A stretch of 64,000 nucleotides of DNA from Dipteris shenzhenensis (taxonomy: Eukaryota; Polypodiophyta; Polypodiopsida; Gleicheniales): NCBI GenBank assembly GCA_047967505.1, contig CM106540.1; one strand, written 5' to 3'. Positions 35,850 to 46,978 of this stretch are shown here, piece after piece; within the stretch, counting starts at the first letter, position 1, and every line of letters begins with the position of its first letter. The notes under the pieces are model-generated. The model did no database searches, had not been told where the DNA came from, and was given only the letters and a program-made list of their open reading frames with translations. Made by a program: the position numbers and the translations under genes.

Positions 35850-36849
35850 TCTACACTTGTCACAGAATTGGTCATATGCTACACCATAAATAGATGCTCA
35901 TTTTTGTCATCGCCCTGTCTACTGGAAGATGCATAATTTCCTTGCTACAATTTTCCATTCATAATGTCATTCTGCTTTTTATAGTAGTCCTTAGCCATAT
36001 GACCCATTTTGCCACAATAGTAGCATTCAACATTGCTGTTTGCATTTTGGCCTCTCTGCCATCCACCACGGCCTCTTTGGCTCCCCCTGCCTCTTGAGTT
36101 ACCACGTCCTCCTGCATAGGACTGGTTTTCTTGCATTTGCTACATATTCTAATTTCTACCATGGCCTGCAGATCGGCCTCCTCTATCTCTGCCTCTACCT
36201 CTGCCAGCATTTGAGTAGAAGACAGTTTCTTTTGAAGTTCCTGCTGAAGAAGATGCACCCCCATTTCTCTGCTCTTCAGAAATTAGAAGAGCAAACAACT
36301 CTTTAAAATCAGGAAATTTTTCACGGACGGCAATGGATGTCTGGAACTGTGCATAATCCTTTCCTAGACCATTCAAGGTCATAGAAACTAGATCATCATC
36401 TTCCACTGGCGACCCAATGGAAGCAAGTGCATCTGCAATTTTCTTCACTTTCATGTGGTAGTCATTTATGCTCAAATTTTCTCTCTGCACATTGTGCAAC
36501 TCCTATTTGAGTTGCATTTTCCTGGCTTGCGTATTTGTGCTATACATTTTTGCCAAAGTATCCCATGCCTCCTTTGGCGTACTTGCATCTTGAATATGCA
36601 CAATCATGGAGTCCAGAATACTGATAGACAGCCAGTACATAATTTCCAGGCTCTCTCATGCCATCCTTTAAATGCTTGCATTTCCTGTTGATTGGGAACA
36701 TTAGGAAGAACATGTTCTTCTTCATTTCCTGTAATGAACTCCCAATAGCCTTTTCCCATAAGGAAATTCCTCATTCTAAACTTCCATGCCTGGAAGTTGT
36801 TCTTGTCAAGCTTTTCAGTGACAATGTGTGAAACAGAATCAGATGCCAT
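35850..36849 (-). pseudogene. gag: Gag of copia B1, broken
   Basis: The start Met is at 36849 (MASDSVSHIVTEKLDKNNFQ). The first block reads WKFRMRNFLMGKGYWEFITG. A one-base loss follows HERAWK, seen by comparison with B2. A TAG replaces the Gln of LKQELHN. The middle block at 36149-36499 is open (SINDYHMKVKKIADALASIG, then Gly/Arg-rich). The zinc knuckle at 35945-36136 reads CYYCGKMGHMAKDY. Its last Cys is Tyr, while B2 keeps Cys. The protein would bind genomic RNA in particles; this copy is dead. Confidence 0.82.
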
Positions 36850-37357
36850 TACGAAACACCGCAAAATATTCTGTCACTGCAAAAAACACAGCTTTTGCCT
36901 CACACGGGCAGATCTGCAGAACTGACGAAAGTGGTATTTCACCACATAGTCACTTCCTAGTAATGATTTTGCATCAACAGGCAACAAGCATGATTCTACA
37001 ACTCCCAATATCTCTGCACACAGGCATACGATGCAATTTCTGCGGTAACTTTTCACCGACTAGCCACGTAGTGGTCACACAGCCAAAACAGGGCCTTTTT
37101 CTTACTGCCTGCGAAGAACTTCTGCCTTCAAAACGGGCCCCGAAATGGCCTCAAATCAGAAAAATGGCCCTGCAGCATATACTGTGCTCTCGCCACACCA
37201 TGAAGGGCGTCTCAATCTGAGACAGTGCACTCTTGCACTTCTGGCTGTGCTACCTGCAGAGATTTGCTCCCAAACTCGAAAAAGGAAAGCAACACTGGTC
37301 CTCTTACCAGGACACCATGAACTTGGTTTACTTTCTTGAGCTCCTTACCACGAACAA

Positions 37358-37370
37358 GGCTCTGATACCA
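37358..37370 (-). other. Primer-binding site of copia B1
   Basis: The minus strand reads TGGTATCAGAGCC immediately after the LTR end, complementary to initiator Met-tRNA. Confidence 0.88.
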
Positions 37371-37723
37371 TGTGAAGATAGTGGGAGAGAGGGAAGGAGT
37401 CTCACTTGCGGCTTTCTCACATGCACAAATGAGGGAATACACACAAAGGTGGAGGCTGAAAACAGTTTTCCTCTTCTTAGTTGTGAAAGCCAAAAGAACT
37501 CTAGTACAAAGCAATAGAAGAACCCTATATGTGGGTCTCAAACCAAACTCAACTAACTAAGGTGGCATACTAACTGAGCCACAAACTAGAGTAGATAAGG
37601 ATAGCTATCATCCAGCTATTATTCGTGGGTGGTGTACCAACCGCATCTCCAGCTAATAAGTCGGTGACATAAATACACAACGGTCACCCTGGCATATCGC
37701 GAGTGGAGCTCGATATCTCAACA
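37371..37723 (-). repeat. 5' LTR of copia B1
   Basis: 353 bp, starting TGTTGAGATATCG and ending CTATCTTCACA. It is the only full-length LTR of this family in the window. The 5' and 3' LTR remnants of B2 (53734-53927, ~55534-55754) match its right-hand part (CACCTTAGTTAGTTGAGTTT here versus CACCTTAGTTAGCTGAGTTT in B2). Confidence 0.8.
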
Positions 37724-38766
37724 TCTGTATGACTCAGTTTCACATATGGAGGCAATGGAGTACTCACTGCCTTCCCCCCCTCCATATTGAAATGCTGCAA
37801 TACTTTTGTAACATACTCCTTCTGTGAAAGCCAAAGGAGTTTCCTACTCCGATCATGCGTGATGCACATACCAACAATATGACCTGCAAGTCCCAAATCC
37901 TTCATATCAAAGGCCTCATGCAACTTGGCCTTTAATGCATCTAGCTCATAAGTATTCTTGCTAGCCAATAGCATATCATCCACATATAGTGCCAGGATTA
38001 TCAGGCTATTATCCTTAGCCCTTTTAGTGTAGAGGCAGTGATCAATTTCACTCCATCTAAAACCCTGGGACCGAATGAAAGCATCAAACTTCTGATACCA
38101 TTCTCTAGGTGCTTGCTTAAGACCATAGAGACTCTTCTTCAACTTGCAAACTAAATGTTCTTTGCCCTTTTCTTCAAAGCCTTCCGGCTGCACCATGTAA
38201 ATTTCCTCATGCAAATCCCCATATAAGAAAGCTGTCTTGACATCCATCTACATAAGCTCCATATCCTCTGATGCCACTAGTCCAAGCATGCATCTAAGTG
38301 TGGTCATCTTCCCAACCAGAGAGAATATCTCATCAAAGTCCACACCCTTCTCTTGCTTGAACCCTTTAGCGACCAAACAGGCCTTGTACCTAGGCACATC
38401 ATCACTTGTGACCTTCATTTTGTAGACCCATTTACATGGCAATGCTTTCTTTCCATGTGGCAAAGAAACCAAGTCCTAAGTCTTATTCTTCATAAGTGAA
38501 CTCATCTCTGATTACATCTCTGATTACATAGCATACTCCCACTTGCATTGATCCTCGTGCATCATAGCCTCTCTGTAGCAAGAAGGCTCCCCGCAATCAG
38601 TAAGCATCACATAGTCTACCCCTGGAACAAACCTATCAGGTGGTCTAGACACTCTAGATGATCTTCTAAAGGGCATTTCAGCTTGCTGTCCCACTTGCAT
38701 ATCAGCCACATTTGGCTCATCATTTCCACCAATAGATGATCCATCATCTACCCTTGATTGTATACC
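37724..38766 (-). pseudogene. pol: Copia A2 pol, reverse transcriptase part (left of A1)
   Basis: This is the continuation of A2 beyond the A1 insertion. The frame at 38524-38784 reads TGIQSRVDDGSSIGGNDEPN and RVSRPPDRFVPGVDYVMLTD, the linker before RT. The RT begins SLPHGKKALPCKWVYKMKVT (38248-38472) and continues to the block with LYVDDMLLAS (37684-38247). It stops where B1 begins, after KLSHTD. At least three TAA/TAG codons stand where A1 has Gln or Trp (the MQSEMQSEM region, KTWDL). The RNase H domain is missing. A1, at 42006-44270, shows the uninterrupted version. Confidence 0.88.
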
Positions 38767-38935
38767 TGTGGGGTTAAAGGTCACTGTGCCTTAACCCCAG
38801 TTATGTACAATACTCAAACACATATATAAATGAATAAAAAGAAGATTAGGGTGGTTTTGCACCCACCAAAACTTGTGTGGCTCTCTATCTCTCTATCTCC
38901 TTCTTCTGTTCTTGCTTCCGTTGAGAGCACTCTCA
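38767..38935 (+). repeat. 5' LTR of copia A1
   Basis: 169 bp, TGTGGGGTTAAAGGTCACTG...GAGAGCACTCTCA. It contains an inverted motif GGGGTTAAAGG...CCTTAACCCC in its first 35 bases, a possible hairpin, and a TATATAAATG promoter-like box. A TC-rich run lies near its 3' end. Confidence 0.95.
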
Positions 38936-38937
38936 AC

Positions 38938-38950
38938 TGGTATTAGAGCC
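38938..38950 (+). other. Primer-binding site of copia A1
   Basis: TGGTATTAGAGCC, two bases after the LTR. It differs from the usual TGGTATCAGAGCC at one base (C to T), so pairing with initiator Met-tRNA has one wobble or mismatch. Confidence 0.82.
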
Positions 38951-40376
38951 CGGGTGATCTAGCTGAGCGTGCATGAATGCTTGGAAGCCCAGCAGCTCTG
39001 TGGGAGGAAGGAGAAGCTTTGTGGGAAGCTTTGTGAGTGACTTTACTTGCATCCGAGTGTTCAGAGACCTTGGAGGAACCTTTGGAAAAGTCACTTTGGC
39101 TTTATGAAGTGGTTTTGAGAGCCTGTTAAGTGGTTTGAAAGAAAAAGTCGTTTTTTGAGCTTTTCCCTGTTCCGTTCGATGACAGAGACTCCGTATTGAC
39201 TTGTAGAGGCAACTATTGCTTGCTTTTGGTGTCCACATTACTTCAGGAGCCTGGAAACACCTTCATTCCTGAATCTGGGATCATTTCATTGGATTTCTGA
39301 GTCACTGTGTCAGTTCCTACGTTTTTTGCCTGGGTGTTGGAACTCAAGTTTGGAGCAACCATTTGCAGATTTATCAGTTCCGGTTAAAACTTCTATGTTG
39401 CAAATCATTCGCACTCTGGTGGAGTTTACAAACAGCTCTGTTTCAAAAAACGTTTTTCAGCCTGTGTGTTAGACCCAGTGATTGAGACCACGGTTTTCAA
39501 AACCGTCTATCCCATTGCATTCCGGACGCCCAAAAACCCCTACCTATCAGTTCTTGCGTGATTCGGTGGAGGATTTTCACAGTTATAAATCTCTGTGTAT
39601 TCGATTTCGTCTCTCTGTTATGCATTTTTCATACTAAGGTTTTGAAACCTTAGATTTATGCCACATGGCAGTGGATAAGTGTTGACTCCCATTTCTCACT
39701 CATCGGTTGGGATTTTGGAGTTCTGGCAGAAGAGAGATATTTGCAGATTTTCTTGCTGAGTTCGATTATGCAATGGCGCCCATGTTTTGAAGCATCTCAG
39801 GTTCTATTTTCAGTAGCGCTCATTACTGTGGGACTATGATTTCTTGAGCATACCTTATGCAGATCACTCTGGTTGCAGTTTGAGCAGTGTAGTTTGAGCA
39901 GTGTGCGCTCATTCGTGGTATGCATTGGGTTGCAGTGGATGATTTATAGGCCATTTGGATGCATTGTGGTCCTTGTTGGATGTGCTGATAGGCCCAAATT
40001 GCCTTGTGGGATGCTTTTTTTTTTTATGGATGCTTTGCACATGGATGCTATTTTATGCTGAGGGACAGCTTTGAAACATTGCAGGTAATGCACTAATAGT
40101 GCTATGCTCTCTTGGATGAGATATTATTGATGCATATGCCAGTGGACGGTGTTTATGCTTGAGTCATTTGGCACTTATTGGCATTTTCTTTTGGGCTAGA
40201 TTTGCTCATATGGATGCATAGTATATGCACATGATTCAGATGCATCTTTTGATGCTTTGAGCTTTGAGTTTTGGTGATATTTCACACTATTGTGGCATAC
40301 ACATTTGGGTGCACCTGGTATTTGGTGTGATTCTCTCTTGAGGCACTAGCATTTGGGATTTTGCTTTATTTGCATC
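38951..40376 (+). other. Long untranslated leader of copia A1
   Basis: About 1.4 kb separate the primer site and the gag ATG. No ORF here is convincing. The same leader, in the same order and length, is present in A2 (46979-48430, opposite strand), so it belongs to the family and is not an insertion. It probably carries packaging or dimerisation signals; that is an inference. Confidence 0.7.
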
Positions 40377-41200
40377 ATGGCATCCTCTTCCATGTTTGAA
40401 AAGGAGTTTTTCAGCATTAAAAAGTTTGATGGGACAAACTTTTCTTTGTGGAAAGAACAAATAAGGGATGTGCTTATTCAAAAGAAGCAGATTAAACCCT
40501 TGGCAGGGATTGAAGCTAAGCCTACGAGTATGTCGTTGGATGCATTAGCAAAGTTTACTATTACACTTCATCTTGCAGAGTCAGTTTATTTCACAGTAGT
40601 AAATGAGCAGACTACGGAAGATTTGTGGAAGAAACTGTGTGCCACTTATGAGAAGGAAACTGCCTCTAATAAATTTTACCTCATGAAGAGGTTGTTTGAG
40701 CTGCAGATGAAGGAAGGGGTCTCCATTGCTTCTCATTTGAATGAATTCAATATTATTTTCAGCCAAACTTCAGGCTCAGAAAATGAATTTTGATGCGGAG
40801 ACTAAGGCAATATTTCTCTTATGTTCATTGCCATCCTCATGGGATACCTTCCATACAGCTGTCAGTAACTCTGCACCTGGTGGAGTACTGAAATTTGATG
40901 ATGTTGTGGGTAGCTTGTTGGCCGAGGAGATTAGACGGAAGTCTATGGATGGCAACAAGCAGGATGCAGCCTTAAATGAGCAAAGGGGCAGATCACAGTT
41001 CAAGGGGAAGTCCCAAGAAAGAGGAAAGTATTGTAGCAAATCCAAGGCACGGAACATTGAGTGTTACCATTGTGGCAAGAAGGGCCATATGAAAAAGGAT
41101 TGCTACAAGCTGAAAAGAGAGCAAAAGGATAAGAAAAAGAATGCAAATTGGGGTGCAAATCAAAAGGAAGAGAGTCCAAGGGAGGACAAAGGAAAAGTGA
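40377..41200 (+). pseudogene. gag: Gag of copia A1, frameshifted
   Basis: The start is the Met at 40377 (MASSSMFEKEFFSIKKFDGT), aligning with MASSSMYEKEFF of A2. FSLWKEQIRDVLIQKKQ and LWKKLCATYEKETASNK are standard copia gag blocks. One extra base near 40766 (CAGCCAAACTTCAGG here, CAGCCAGCTTCAGG in A2) breaks the frame after NIIFSQ. The rest continues in the frame beginning at 40741 (LQAQKMNFDAETKAIFLLCS). The CCHC knuckle CYHCGKKGHMKKDC is at 41062-41103. Gag would form the particle and bind RNA. Confidence 0.9.
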
Positions 41201-41751
41201 AGATCGAGGAGATCAATGCAGTCACACATGATAGTGACAATGACGTTCTCTTCATGTCTAGTTTATCTGCAGAGTTGCTTGCCACTTCAGATGATGCATA
41301 TTCCCAGGATTGGATTTTGGATTCTGGTGCTTCATTCCATGTTACTCCCCATAGGGAATGGTTCTCCACTTATGATAGTGGAAAGACAGGTTGTGTGCAT
41401 CTTGGAAATGACTATGCATGTGACATAGTGGGAGCAGGTGACATAAAGTTTTCTTTTGCAAATGGGTCTGCATTTGTTTTGAAACATGTGAGACATGCGC
41501 CTAAGCTGACCAAGACTCTTATTTCAGTGGGTCAGCTAGAGGATGCTGGTTTTCACACCACTTTTGGCTTTCAGAGTTGGAAAATTCAGAAGGGCTCTAT
41601 GCTTTTGGCCAGGGGTGCCAAGTGTGGGACTTTGTATCCCTTACATGTATCAGGGGTATTTGATCATGTTGTTGCAATAACCAAGCAGCCAAGCACTTCT
41701 TTGTGGCATTGCAGGTTGGGGCACATGAGCCAGAATGGAATGAAACTCTGA
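41201..41751 (+). pseudogene. pol: Protease and pre-integrase region of copia A1
   Basis: In frame with the second part of gag. The aspartic protease active site WILDSGASFHVT is at 41311-41346, followed by HLGNDYACDIVGAGDIKFSF. The GAG-pre-integrase block SLWHCRLGHMSQNG includes the HH of the integrase zinc finger. The frame ends at NGMKL followed by TGA, because 28 bp present in A2 (just after ATGAAACTC) are deleted. Confidence 0.9.
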
Positions 41752-41756
41752 GTTTC

Positions 41757-42670
41757 TCTGATTTTGAATTTTGTGAGCACTGTCTCTATGGGAAGCAGAC
41801 TAAATCAGCCCATAAAAGAAGGGGAAAGAAAGAGTTTGAAAAGCTTGATTTGGTGCATTCAGATGTATGCGGTCCCATGCCTACACGGTCATTAGGCAGG
41901 GCTGAATACTATGTGACATTCATTGATGATGCAACCAGGAAAGTGTGGGCTTATGCTATAGCTCGGAAGAGTGATGTGTTCCAGGTATTTTAGAAATGGC
42001 TGGCCTTGGTTGAGAATCAGTCAGGTAGAACGCTTAAATGCCTACGGACTAACAATGGTGGAGAGTATCTCTCTCATGACTTTCAGCATTTCTGTGATAC
42101 ACGTGGGATTAAGAGGGAGCTCACATCCCCTCGTACTCCAAAGCAAAATCCAGTTGCAGAAAAGATGAACCGTACCATTCAAGAAAGGTTGCAATGCATG
42201 CTTTCCAATGCAAGTCTTTCTGGTGGTTTTTGGGCTGAGGCAATGAAGACTGTAGTGCATGTGATCAATAGATCACCTAATAAGAGTTTGGATGGTGGTA
42301 TTCCTGAAGAGGCATGGAGTGGCAAGAAGCCGTCTTACTCTCATTTGCGTATATTTGGGTGTGAGGCATATGCACATGTGCCAAAAGAGCTTCGAAAGAA
42401 GCTAGATCCTAAGTCTAGGAAATGCATCTTTCTGGGTTATGGTGAAAGTGGAGAGATTGGCTATCATCTCTGGGATCCAGAAGCAAAGAAGATCATATGC
42501 AGCCATGATGTGGTCTTCAATGAGAAGAAGATGCATAAGGCACCCATGAGGGATGTGGAAATGAGGAGAATCACTTTCCAGGATGTGAATCCACCTGCAT
42601 ATGTTGATAGACAGCAAGCTGTCCATGCACCAAATGTGCAAGAAATGGTACAACCAAGTACTCCCACAGG
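41757..42670 (+). pseudogene. pol: Integrase of copia A1, catalytic site altered
   Basis: CEHCLYGKQTKSAH gives the CC of the zinc finger. The core starts LDLVHSDVCGPMPTRSLG (first catalytic Asp) and VTFIDDATRKVWAY. A TAG at ~41992 replaces the Gln codon of the VFQKW block, so a new frame starts at 42006. The second catalytic position, normally RTDNGGEY, reads RTNNGGEY (Asn at 42051-42053). The Glu of PVAEKMNRTIQERLQ is kept. RIFGCEAYAHVPKELRKKLD and CIFLGYGESGEIGYHLWDPE follow. With Asn in the DDE triad this enzyme should not cut or join DNA. Confidence 0.88.
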
Positions 42671-44270
42671 TATACAATCAAGGGTAGATGATGGATCATC
42701 TATTGGTGGAAATGATGAGCCAAATATGGCTGATATGCAAATGGGACAGCAAGCTGAAATGCCCTTGAGAAGATCATCTAGAGTGTCTAGACCGCCTGAT
42801 AGGTTTGTTCCAAGGGTAGACTATGTGATGCTTACTGATTGCGGGGAGCCTTCTTGCTACAGAGAAGCTATGATGCGTGAGGATAAATGCAAGTGGGAGT
42901 ATGCTATTATGCAATCAGAGATGCAATCAGAGATGAGTTCACTTATGAAGAATAAGACTTGGGACTTGGTTTCTTTGCCACATGGAAAGAAAGCATTGCC
43001 ATGTAAATGGGTCTACAAAATGAAGGTCACAAGTGATGATGTGCCTAGGTACAAGGCACGCTTGGTTGCTAAAGGGTTCAAGCAAGAGAAGGGTGTGGGC
43101 TTTGATGAGATATTCTCTTCGGTTGTGAAGATGACCACACTTAGATGCATGCTTGGACTAGTGGCATCAGAGGATATGGAGCTTATGCAAATGGATGTCA
43201 AGACAATTTTCTTGCATGGGGATTTACATGAGGAAATTTACATGGTGCAGCCGGAAGGCTTTGAAGAAAAGGGCAAAGAGCATTTAGTTTGCAAGCTGAA
43301 GAAGAGTTTCTATGGTCTTAAGCAAGCGCCTAGAGAATGGTATCAGAAGTTTGATGCTTTCATTCGGTCCCAGGGTTTTAGAAGGAGTGACATTGATCAC
43401 TGCCTCTACACTAAAAGGGCTAAGGATAATAGCCTGATAATCTTGGCACTATATGTGGATGATATGCTATTGGCTAGCAAGAATACTTATGAGCTAGATG
43501 CATTAAAGGCCAAGATGCATGAGGCCTTTGATATGAAGGATTTGGGACTTGCAGGTCATATTCTTGGTATGCGCATCACGCATGATCGGAGTAGGAAACT
43601 CCTTTGGCTTTCACAAAAAGAGTATGTTACAAAAGTATTACAACGTTTCAATATGGAGGGGGGGAAGGCAGTGAGTACTCCATTGCCTCCATATGTGAAA
43701 CTGAGTCATACAGATAGTCCCAAATCAGAAGAGGAAAAGGCCATGATGGCCAACGTTCCTTATGCATCAGCAGTTGGGAGTCTTATGTATGCTATGATAG
43801 CTACTAGACCAGACATTGCATTTGCAGTGGGAGTTGTTAGCCGGTATATGGCTAATTCAGGAAAGAGGCATTGGGAGGCAGTTAAGTGCATTATGAGGTA
43901 CATGAAGGGTACCAAGGAGATGTGCATTTGCTTTGGTAAAGGAGACATGCGTGTACTTGGGTACACAGATTCAGACTATGCAGGGCATGTGGATAGTAGG
44001 AGATCCACTTCTGGTTATGTGTTCACCTTTGCAGGTGGTGCAGTGTCGTGGATGTCTCGCACACAGAAGTGCGTTGCTTTGTCTACCACAGAGGCTGAGT
44101 ATGTTGCAGCCACAGAGGGTTGCAAGGAGGCTATATGGCTTGATTGGCTAGTGGGAGATTTGGGGATTCATACAGGTGTACCGACATTGCATAGTGATTC
44201 CATGAGTGCTATTCAGCTAGCACGGAATCCGGTCTTTCATGCAAAGACCAAACACATTGAGGTCAGGTAA
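42671..44270 (+). CDS. pol: Reverse transcriptase and RNase H of copia A1
   Basis: Open throughout and part of one 754-codon frame (42006-44270). RT starts KALPCKWVYKMK. YKARLVAKGFKQEKGVGFDE, LMQMDVKTIFLHGDLHEEIY and KSFYGLKQAPREWYQKF are classic copia blocks. The polymerase motif YVDDMLLA is at 43452-43475, and MKDLGLAGHILGMRI follows. RNase H has GYTDSDYAGHVDSRRSTSGY and ALSTTEAEYVAATEGCKEA. It ends at IEVR with TAA, about 50 codons early; sequence to ~44410 (DNPADMLTKSLPSQ in frame) shows the normal tail. Enzyme activity is plausible because the missing tail is peripheral. Confidence 0.9.
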
Positions 44271-44453
44271 CATTTCATCAGGGAGGTACTTGAGGACAAG
44301 CGCATAGAGCTCGTCAAGGTTCATACAGATGATAACCCTGCAGATATGCTGACGAAGAGTCTACCTAGTCAGCGGTTTGAGTATTGTCATGTACTGATGG
44401 GCATTGGATAGTATGCTCACTAGTTGTTCTCCCTTAAAGGCACATTGTCCTTT

Positions 44454-44464
44454 AAGTGGGAGGT
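44454..44464 (+). other. Polypurine tract of copia A1
   Basis: AAGTGGGAGGT lies directly before the 3' LTR and would prime plus-strand DNA synthesis. Confidence 0.8.
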
Positions 44465-44634
44465 TGTGGGGTTAAAGGTCACTGTGCCTTAACCCCAGTT
44501 ATGTACAATACTCAAACACATATATAAATGAATGAAAAAGAAGATTAGGGTGGTTCTGCACCCACCAAAACTTGTGTGGCTCTCTATCTCTCTCTCTCCT
44601 TCTTCTGTTCTTGCTTCCGTTGAGAGCACTCTCA
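44465..44634 (+). repeat. 3' LTR of copia A1
   Basis: 170 bp, ending CACTCTCA, followed by the target duplication ATACC. It differs from the 5' LTR at GAATGAAAAAG (extra G), GGTTCTGC (T to C) and CTCTCTCTCC (A to C). Confidence 0.95.
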
Positions 44635-44726
44635 ATACCTGTGGGAGTACTTAGTGGTACCATTTCTTGCTCATTTGGTGCATGGACAGCTTACTATCTA
44701 TCAACATATGCAGGTGGATTCACATC

Positions 44727-45395
44727 CTAGAAAGTGATTCTCCTCATTTCCACATCCCTCATGGGTGCCTTATGCATCTTCTTCTCATTGAAGACTACAT
44801 CATGGCTCCGTATGGTATTCTTTGCTTCTGGATCCCAGAGACGATAGACCATCTCTCCACTTTCACCATAACCTAGAAAGATGCATTTCCTAGACTTAGG
44901 ATCTAGCTTCTTTCGAAGCTCTTTTGGCACATGTGCATATGCCTCACACCTAAATATACGCAAATGAGAGTAAGAGGGCTTCTTGCCACTCCATGCCTCT
45001 TTAGGAATACCACCATCTAAACTCCTACTAGGTGATCTATTGATCACATGCACTACAGTCTTCATTGCCTCAGCCCAAAAACCACCAGAAAGACTTGCAT
45101 TGGAAAGCATGCATTGCAACCTTTCTTGAATGGTATGGTTCATCTTTTCTGCAACTAGATTTTGCTCTGGAGTATGAGGGGATGTGAGCTCCCTCTTAAT
45201 CCCACATGTATCACAGAAATGCTGAAAGTCATCAGAGAGATACTCTCCACGATTTTCAGTCCGTAGGCATTTAAGCGTTCTACCTGACTGATTCTCAACC
45301 AAGGCCAGCCATTTCTGAAATACCTGGAACACATCACTCTTCCGAGCTATAGCATAAGCCCACACTTTCCTAGTTGCATCATCAATGAATGTCAC
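44727..45395 (-). pseudogene. pol: Integrase core of copia A2
   Basis: A 222-codon open frame starting MTFIDDATRKVWAYAIARKS. It keeps the Gln lost in A1 (VFQKWLALVENQSG). The second catalytic block reads RTENRGEYLSDDF, where RTDNGGEY is expected, so Asp is Glu and Gly is Arg. The Glu block is LVAEKMNHTIQERLQ. It is out of frame with the preceding protease/pre-integrase frame because of a 2-base insertion (GAGTACACTATG versus GAATACTATG). Its own catalytic site is therefore also unlikely to work. Confidence 0.87.
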
Positions 45396-46084
45396 ATAGT
45401 GTACTCAGCCATGCCTAATGACCGTGTAGGCATGGGACCACATACGTCTGAATGCACCAAATCAAGCTTTTCAAACTCTTTCTTTCCCCTTCTTTTATGG
45501 GCTGATTTATTCTGCTTCCCATAGAGACAGTGCTCACAAAATTCAAAATCAGAGAAACTCAAATGCGGTACATAACCCAAATGGCATAAGAGTTTCATTC
45601 CATTCTGGCTCATGTGCCCCAACCTGCAATGCCACAAAGAAGTGCTTGGCTGCTCGGTTATTGCAACAACATGATCAAATACCCATGATACATGTAAGGG
45701 ATACAAAGTCCCACACTTGGCACCCCTGGCCAAAAGCATAGAGCCCTTTTGAATTTTCCAACTCTGAAAGCCAAAAGTGGTGTGAAAACTAGCATCATCT
45801 AGCTGACCCACTGAAATAACACTCTTGGTCAACTTAGGCACATGTCTCACATGTTTCAAAATAAATGCAGATGCATTTGCAAAAGAAAACTTTATGTCAC
45901 CTACTCCCACTATGTCACATGCATAGTCATTTCCAAGATGCACACAACCTATCTTTCCACTGTCACAAATGGAGAACCATGCCCTATGGGGAGTAACATG
46001 GAATGAAGCACCAGAATCCAAAATCCAATCCTGGGAATATGCATCATCTGAAGTGATAAGCAACTTTGTAGATAAACTAGACAT
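45392..46084 (-). pseudogene. pol: Protease and pre-integrase region of copia A2
   Basis: A 230-codon frame. WILDSGASFHVTPHRAWFS is the retropepsin site. SLWHCRLGHMSQNGMKLLCH and CEHCLYGKQNKSAHKRRGKK form the intact HHCC finger, including the 28 bp missing from A1. It ends LGMAEYTM by frameshift. Two TAGs separate it from gag (in the NWGANQ and KIEEIN regions of A1). Confidence 0.87.
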
Positions 46085-46186
46085 GAAGAGGACGTCATTG
46101 TTACTATCATGTGTGACTGCATTGATCTCCTAGATCTTCACTTTTCCTTTGTCCTCCCTTGGATTCTCTTCCTTTTGATTTGCACC

Positions 46187-46978
46187 CTAATTTGCATTCT
46201 TTTTCTTATCCTTTTGCTCTCTTTTCAGCTTGTAGCAATCCTTTTTCATATGGCCCTTCTTGCCACAGTGGTAACACTCAATGTTCCATGCCCTGGATTT
46301 GCTATGAGACTTCCCTCTTTCTTGGGACTTCCCCCTGAACTGTGATCTATCCCTTTGCACATTTAAGGCTGCATCCTGCTTGTTGCCATCCATAGACTTC
46401 CGTCTAATCTTCTTGGCCAACAAGCTACACACAACATAATCAAATTTCAGTACACCACTAGGTGCAGAGTTACTGACAGCTATACGGAAGGTATCCCATG
46501 AGGATGGCAATGAACATAAGAGAAATATTGCCTTAGTCTCCACATCAAAATTCATCTTCTGAGCCTGAAGCTGGCTGAAAATAATATTGAATTCATTCAA
46601 GTGAGAAGCGATGGAGACCCCTTCCTTCATCTGCAGCTCAAACAACCTCTTCATGAGGTAAACTTTATTAGAGGCAGTCTCCTTTTCATAAGTGGCACAT
46701 AGTTTCTTCCACAAATCTTCCGTAGTCTACTCATTTACTACTGTGAAATAAACTGACTTTGTAAGATGAAGTCTAATAGTAGATTTTGCTAATGCATCCA
46801 ACTCATTCCAATCATCCTCAGACATATTTGCAGGCTTAGCTTCAATCCCTGCCAAGGGTTTAATCTTCCTCTTTTGAATAAGCACATCCCTTATTTGTTC
46901 TTTCCCTAAAGAAAAGTTTGTCCCATCAAACTTTTTAATGCTAAAAAACTCCTTTTCATACATGGAAGAGGATGCCAT
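46187..46978 (-). pseudogene. gag: Gag of copia A2, with TAG
   Basis: The start is at 46978 (MASSSMYEKEFFSIKKFDGT). A TAG (CTACTC on the plus strand, ~46728) replaces the Gln of VNEQTTED and splits gag into 83 and 175 codons. The part after the stop keeps FNIIFSQLQAQKMNFDVETK, the in-frame version of the region broken in A1, and the knuckle CYHCGKKGHMKKDC. A2 also keeps a 10-residue block (AKPANMSEDDWNELD) that A1 shortens. Confidence 0.87.

Larger units (their letters stand above)
35800..37723 (-). mobile_element. Copia retrotransposon B1, 5' half, inserted in copia A2
   Basis: Minus-strand element with a 353-bp 5' LTR (37371-37723, TGTTGAG...TTCACA), a tRNA-iMet primer site (37358-37370), a ~500-bp leader, gag, and the start of protease (WYVDSGASNH). 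It then breaks at ~35800 into purine-rich repeats. The LTR start sits directly against copia A2 reverse-transcriptase sequence (CATACAGA), so B1 inserted into A2. The rest of A2 that should lie beyond B1 is not found. Confidence 0.85.
38767..44634 (+). mobile_element. Copia retrotransposon A1, complete structure, TSD ATACC
   Basis: A 5,868-bp element with 169/170-bp LTRs (38767-38935, 44465-44634), flanked by the 5-bp duplication ATACC (38762-38766 and 44635-44639). It has a primer site at 38938-38950, an unusually long 1.44-kb leader, gag-protease-integrase-RT-RNase H in copia order, and a purine tract before the 3' LTR. The two LTRs differ by two substitutions and one inserted G, so insertion was recent. 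It sits inside an opposite-strand copy of its own family (A2). Coding lesions are a gag frameshift, a 28-bp deletion before integrase, a TAG in integrase, and a TAA near the end of RNase H. Confidence 0.96.
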
